NCBI RefSeq assembly: GCF_017908035.1
Contig: NZ_JAEQMU010000006.1
Location: 310,001 to 374,000 of the forward strand
Reading direction: 5' to 3'
Length of the DNA stretch: 64,000 nt
Origin: Sphingobacterium tabacisoli
GTDB taxonomy: Bacteria; Bacteroidota; Bacteroidia; Sphingobacteriales; Sphingobacteriaceae
Shown here: in pieces, positions 60,079-64,000 of the stretch
Layout of the letters: each line of letters starts with the position of its first letter
How positions within the stretch are numbered: the stretch's first letter is position 1
Translations under genes and position numbers: made by a program
The notes under the pieces: generated by a model
Told to the model about the DNA's origin: nothing
Database searches by the model: none
The model's input: only the letters and a program-made list of their open reading frames with translations

Positions 60079-61464
60079 CTATAACAGTCCAATAATACAA
60101 TCGGGATAAAGACCGATCAACAGGGTAAGTGCTACTGTTGTAGCCAACACAACCTTGAAGCTTAACGGGAGCACGATAGCACCTCCTTCATCTTCCGCTG
60201 TTTTGAAGTACATATGCACCACTACACGAAGATAATAGAAAACACCGATTGCGGCGTTTACCACCGCCAAAAGAAGTAAAACAATATGGTAATCTTGCAT
60301 TACCGTATTGAACATCATAAACTTACCGATAAATCCTGCGGTCAGGGGAATCCCGGCCAAAGACAGCATAGCAACGGTAATCACAAAAGCCAGAAATGGA
60401 TTCGTTTTTCCCAGCCCATTAAATGCAACAAACTGATCTGAACCTTTAGCCCGCTTTACAAGAATAAGCCCCGCAAAGGCTGCAACAGAGGATAAAGAGT
60501 ATGCTATGGCATAAGTGAAAATACTGGACGTAGACGTCGCTCCCAATGCAACAATTGCGAAAAGCATATAACCTGCATGTGAAATACTAGAGTAAGCTAA
60601 CATACGCTTAAAACTAGCCTGCATCATCGCCGTGATATTACCAATAAACAAGGTAATAATAATAACAATCAACAGAACGGGGGGCCAAAAATCATGCAAC
60701 GGCACAAATACATAGCCAAACAAACGTAAGAATCCTGCAAAGGAAGCTACCTTGACTACTGTACTCATATAGCTCGTAATCAATATTGGCGCTCCCTCGT
60801 AAACGTCAGGTGTCCAAAAATGGAATGGAGCTGCACCAACTTTAAAACAAAGTCCGATCAGTAACAATAAAACTCCCCCATAAAAATAAGGAGAAATCTG
60901 TTGAGGATTGGCTATTAGATACTCCCGTACCCCTGTAATATCAAAAGTACCTGTAGCACCGTAAAGCAAAGTGATGCCAAATAATAAAAATCCTGTGGAA
61001 AATGCGCCCATCAAGAAGTATTTCAACGCAGCTTCGTTGGATCCAAAATCAGTTTTTCGAATTCCAACCAAAATATACAATGCCACCGACATCACTTCAA
61101 TACCGATAAAAAGCATCGCAAAATTATGATAAGCACTCACCATCAATGCTCCCGTCAAAGAGAAGAGGATCAGACAGTAGTACTCGGCAACATTGTTACT
61201 AATGGAACTGAAGTAGGCCTTGGAGAGCAACAATATCAAACCTGTCGTGACGATACACAATATCGAAAATGCAAGCGCAAAATTGTCAAAGACAACCATT
61301 CCACTATATATAGGTTTTGCATCTCCACCCCATAAAGCAAGCTCACATCCTAATGCGACCAGCAAACCGATAAGTGTAACAGGCAATAAAGCTGATTTAG
61401 CTTTGAACAACCCCAAATACAATACTAAAATCCCTAATAACGAAAGCGTAATAATCGCAGCCAT
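60079..61464 (-). CDS. nuoN: NADH-quinone oxidoreductase subunit N
   Basis: The 461-residue membrane protein has about 14 hydrophobic segments and the antiporter-like (proton-pumping) motifs AALKYFLMGAFSTGFLLFGITLLYGATG, KVGAAPFHFWTPDVYEGAP and SFKRMLAYSSISHAGYMLFAIVALG. The conserved Lys in helix 7 (F K V G A A P F H) and the Lys in the 'SFKRMLAYSSISHAGY' block fit. It is one of the three pump subunits of complex I. Its stop precedes a terminator, and nuoM lies 22 bp upstream, so the order is L-M-N. Confidence 0.97.
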   Translation of the reverse strand: MAAIITLSLLGILVLYLGLFKAKSALLPVTLIGLLVALGCELALWGGDAKPIYSGMVVFDNFALAFSILCIVTTGLILLLSKAYFSSISNNVAEYYCLILFSLTGALMVSAYHNFAMLFIGIEVMSVALYILVGIRKTDFGSNEAALKYFLMGAFSTGFLLFGITLLYGATGTFDITGVREYLIANPQQISPYFYGGVLLLLIGLCFKVGAAPFHFWTPDVYEGAPILITSYMSTVVKVASFAGFLRLFGYVFVPLHDFWPPVLLIVIIITLFIGNITAMMQASFKRMLAYSSISHAGYMLFAIVALGATSTSSIFTYAIAYSLSSVAAFAGLILVKRAKGSDQFVAFNGLGKTNPFLAFVITVAMLSLAGIPLTAGFIGKFMMFNTVMQDYHIVLLLLAVVNAAIGVFYYLRVVVHMYFKTAEDEGGAIVLPLSFKVVLATTVALTLLIGLYPDCIIGLL

Positions 61465-61486
61465 AATCTATTAACTTATACTTGCT

Positions 61487-62932
61487 TTAAAATTTAACTT
61501 GCTCTAACAGTTGTGTCACAGACGCCTCTGATAAATGTAATAACCCATTCGGGAACACCCCTAAATACAATACAACCACAGCCACAATAAACAGCACCAC
61601 AATTTCATGCCCTTTGATATCGGTAACAGCATTATTCGACTTAGAGCCGGTCCCCAGCATTGTACGCTGAAATAGTCGAAGCATGTACACCGCTCCAAAA
61701 ATCAACGTCAACCCACCAAACACGGCATAGAGTAACCCTACACCATAAACACCTTTAAGGAGCAAGAACTCTCCAATAAAACCGTTCGTCAATGGTAATC
61801 CCACGGCCCCCATAATAATGATCAAGAAGAATATAGCCAGCTTAGGCATACGTTCAGCCAGACCACCGAGCTCTTTCAGTGTGCGGGTACCCGTCCGTTG
61901 CGCTATAATATCCAACACAAAAAACAAACCTATCACACTGATACCATGATTGACCATCTGCATCAATGCGCCCTGCAAACCTTCTTGATTCCAAGCAAAA
62001 ATACCGGCACCAATCAATCCCACGTGCGCAATTGAAGAGTAAGCAATAAGACGTTTTGTATCCTGCTGTTTAAAAGCAATAAGAGAAGCGTAAACAACGC
62101 CTATAATACATAATATCAACGCCATCTGCCCATAAGCGGCAACCCCCAGTGGGGCAATCGGAATCAACCAACGAACCAGACCAAATGTTCCCATCTTGAG
62201 CATAATCCCTGCAAGCAACATTGTACCTGCTGTCGGCGCATTGGTATAGGTATCTGGTTGCCATGTATGAAAAGGAAAAATAGGAATCTTAACTGCAAAA
62301 GCAATAAAGAAAGCCCAAAAAATCCAACGTTGTGTGCTATCGTGCAGATCGAGTGCAGCAAAAGAACTCCATTCGAAATCTTTTGTTGCTGTCTGTTGGT
62401 ACAGATAAAGGATTGCAACAAGCATCAACAGCGACCCGAAAAAAGTGTAGATAAAGAATTTTAGATTCACTCGGATTCGATCCCCCTCACCCCAAAGTGC
62501 GCAGATAAAATAAATTGGAATCAATGCAACTTCCCATCCGACATAGAAAGAAAATGCGTCTAGCGCAACAAAGACCAAAAGTAAACCCGCCTGCATAAAA
62601 GACACCAAGGCATAAAAGTTTCCTTTAAGCGTTTTACCAAAGGTCGAGAGGATAATCAATGGTATCAATCCATTGGTCAGGAGAACCAAGGGGAGACTAA
62701 TACCATCCAAACCAATATGGAATTTTATCCCTAACCGTGGTATCCAATCATACGATTGTTCAAATTGAATACTGGCATCAGGAACGAATTGACATAAAAA
62801 AGGAACAGTCAATACCAATTGGAGCACAGACAATCCCAAAGCAGCCCACTTGGCAGAAGACGAAGACTTCACAAATGCTAAAACAAGAGCACTTACAAGA
62901 GGGAGTAACAGCAGTATAAATAGGTTATTCAT
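61487..62932 (-). CDS. nuoM: NADH-quinone oxidoreductase subunit M
   Basis: The 481-residue protein has about 14 membrane helices. Diagnostic segments are GIKFHIGLDGISLPLVLLT, YVGWEVALIPIYFICALWG, FAVKIPIFPFHTWQPDTYTNAPTAGTMLLAGIMLKMGTFGLVRW and DTKRLIAYSSIAHVGLIGAGIF. The Lys and Glu of the proton path are in place (WEVALIP, FAVKIPIFPFH). It is a pump subunit of complex I, encoded between nuoL and nuoN on the leftward operon, with a 22-bp gap on each side. Confidence 0.97.
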   Translation of the reverse strand: MNNLFILLLLPLVSALVLAFVKSSSSAKWAALGLSVLQLVLTVPFLCQFVPDASIQFEQSYDWIPRLGIKFHIGLDGISLPLVLLTNGLIPLIILSTFGKTLKGNFYALVSFMQAGLLLVFVALDAFSFYVGWEVALIPIYFICALWGEGDRIRVNLKFFIYTFFGSLLMLVAILYLYQQTATKDFEWSSFAALDLHDSTQRWIFWAFFIAFAVKIPIFPFHTWQPDTYTNAPTAGTMLLAGIMLKMGTFGLVRWLIPIAPLGVAAYGQMALILCIIGVVYASLIAFKQQDTKRLIAYSSIAHVGLIGAGIFAWNQEGLQGALMQMVNHGISVIGLFFVLDIIAQRTGTRTLKELGGLAERMPKLAIFFLIIIMGAVGLPLTNGFIGEFLLLKGVYGVGLLYAVFGGLTLIFGAVYMLRLFQRTMLGTGSKSNNAVTDIKGHEIVVLFIVAVVVLYLGVFPNGLLHLSEASVTQLLEQVKF

Positions 62933-62954
62933 GGATTACTTCGATTACAAATAG

Positions 62955-64000
62955 CTATACATTTAAAAAACCGTACAAAAGGATAGCGATAACCCCAATG
63001 ACCATCATAAAGATATAAAAACCAACATGTCCTGTCTGCAGCTGACGAATGCCTCGACCGGAAGACATAAAAAAGCTTCCGATACCGTTTACAAAACCGT
63101 CTATTCCTGCTCTATCAACAATATGGTATAAAAACTTCGAAAATGCATTCAAGGGGCGAACAATCACCGCATCATATAGTTCATCTACATAAAGCTTATG
63201 ATAGGATAATTTGTACAAAAGCCCTTGTTCTTGTCCGTCTGGACCAGGGATCCTTTTCTTCTTAACATAAGTTGAATAAGCTATAACAGCCATTATCAAA
63301 GCTGCAATAGCAGATGCCCCCATCAAGATATACTCGGTATTATGGTCAATATGGATGGCTTCCACTCGACTGTTACTGTAAGCAAATATCGGACTCAGGA
63401 AGTTAGCAAGCCAATGACTGCCTCCTAACGCCTCTGGCACATTCAACAATCCTCCGCCAGCAGCAAGCACCGCTAATACAAGCAAAGGAAGCAACATCGT
63501 AGCAGGAGACTCATGCAAATGACTCTTTTGATCCTCCGTTCCTCTAAATTCTCCGAAAAATGTCAGATACAACAGCCTGAACATATAGAAAGCGGTAAAT
63601 AAAGCTCCTATAAAACCAAGCCCCCATAGTAAAGGGTTAGCTAGGAAAGCATGCGCCAAGATCTCATCCTTTGAGAAAAACCCCGACAATGGCGGTATTC
63701 CCGAAATAGCAATAGTACCGATCAGCATAGTCAAATAAGTTATAGGAAGCCCCTTTTTAAGCCCCCCCATCTGACGCATGTCCTGCTCATCACTCATCGC
63801 ATGGATGACAGATCCTGCTCCCAAGAAAAGCAATGCCTTAAAGAAAGCATGCGTCAGTACATGGAAAAAAGCACCTGTAAACGCACCAACGCCCAATCCC
63901 AAAAACATATACCCCAATTGAGAAACCGTCGAATAAGCCAACACTTTCTTAATATCATTCTGCGTAATTGCAATAAAGGCGGCAACCAATGCGGTACACA
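62955..64000 (-). CDS. nuoL: NADH-quinone oxidoreductase subunit L, C-terminal part
   Basis: The gene runs off the right edge; the visible 348 residues read TALVAAFIAITQNDIKKVLAYSTVSQLGYMFLGLGVGAFTGAFFHVLTHAFFKALLFLGAGSVIHAM, the central block of NuoL, followed by further membrane helices, the long lateral helix region and a final hydrophobic segment (FYIFMMVIGVIAILLYGFL). The C terminus carries a loop with the sequence KLYVDELYDAVIVRPLNAFSKFLYHIVDRAGIDGFVNGIG, which is typical of NuoL. It is the first visible gene of the leftward nuo operon. Confidence 0.96.
   Translation of the reverse strand, partial: CTALVAAFIAITQNDIKKVLAYSTVSQLGYMFLGLGVGAFTGAFFHVLTHAFFKALLFLGAGSVIHAMSDEQDMRQMGGLKKGLPITYLTMLIGTIAISGIPPLSGFFSKDEILAHAFLANPLLWGLGFIGALFTAFYMFRLLYLTFFGEFRGTEDQKSHLHESPATMLLPLLVLAVLAAGGGLLNVPEALGGSHWLANFLSPIFAYSNSRVEAIHIDHNTEYILMGASAIAALIMAVIAYSTYVKKKRIPGPDGQEQGLLYKLSYHKLYVDELYDAVIVRPLNAFSKFLYHIVDRAGIDGFVNGIGSFFMSSGRGIRQLQTGHVGFYIFMMVIGVIAILLYGFLNV

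Noticed and set aside
1..64000. CRISPR array, tRNA, rRNA, intact transposase
   Set aside because: I saw no regularly spaced repeats, no cloverleaf-like stretch and no transposase-like protein.

Overview
The window is chromosomal DNA of a Bacteroidota bacterium, most likely of the Sphingobacteriaceae (Sphingobacterium or Pedobacter type). This rests on a SusC/SusD pair with an ECF sigma and FecR anti-sigma factor, a CHU_C-type (type IX secretion) C-terminal domain, DUF5686 and TlpA/DUF4369 proteins, and promoter elements of the form TAnnTTTG. GC content is moderate. I saw no rRNA, tRNA, CRISPR array or intact insertion sequence.

Layout. 1-6.0 kb: the start of a FecR gene behind its sigma factor, a TPR-LuxR regulator, and small membrane, lipoprotein and hypothetical genes, one of them frameshifted. 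6.1-11.8 kb: a leftward peptide-export cluster with two short double-glycine-leader peptides, an HTH protein, a TolC-like channel, a C39-peptidase ABC transporter and an HlyD adaptor. 12.0-16.9 kb: a TetR repressor and an EmrA/EmrB/TolC-type efflux operon, separated from the export cluster by a 37-bp palindrome overlapping a promoter. 17.0-19.6 kb: a lipoprotein, a bestrophin-like channel and a small membrane protein. 19.7-26.8 kb: a leftward cluster that reads as a divergent chaperone-usher-like fimbrial system, with an AraC regulator, two related pilin-like proteins, a terminator, a chaperone-like protein, an adhesin-like protein and a large barrel protein.

26.9-34.7 kb: UDP-sugar dehydrogenase and mannose-1-phosphate guanylyltransferase, a DEDDh exonuclease, rarA, a TPR protein and a Prc-type protease. 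35.0-39.4 kb: three consecutive secreted surface proteins, the last with a type IX sorting domain and the first two sharing a C-terminal motif. 39.4-41.0 kb: an FN3 protein and an 870-bp gene-poor stretch. 41.0-51.1 kb: a nutrient-uptake locus (sigma, FecR, SusC, SusD, a fusion protein ending in a DsbD-alpha-like domain, TlpA-like thioredoxin). 51.3-60 kb: housekeeping genes pgi, prfB (programmed +1 frameshift), dcd, a phosphopantetheinyl transferase, an AI-2E family transporter, an enoyl-CoA hydratase-like protein and a DUF5686 protein. 60-64 kb: nuoN, nuoM and the 3' part of nuoL.

Functionally, the first 26 kb is dominated by envelope export: peptide secretion, drug or toxin efflux, and a probable surface fibre. 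The second half mixes surface proteins and nutrient uptake with core metabolism. Several genes have a promoter -7 element only 4-6 nt before the start codon, suggesting leaderless transcripts. All family assignments come from reading motifs by eye; no database search was run.
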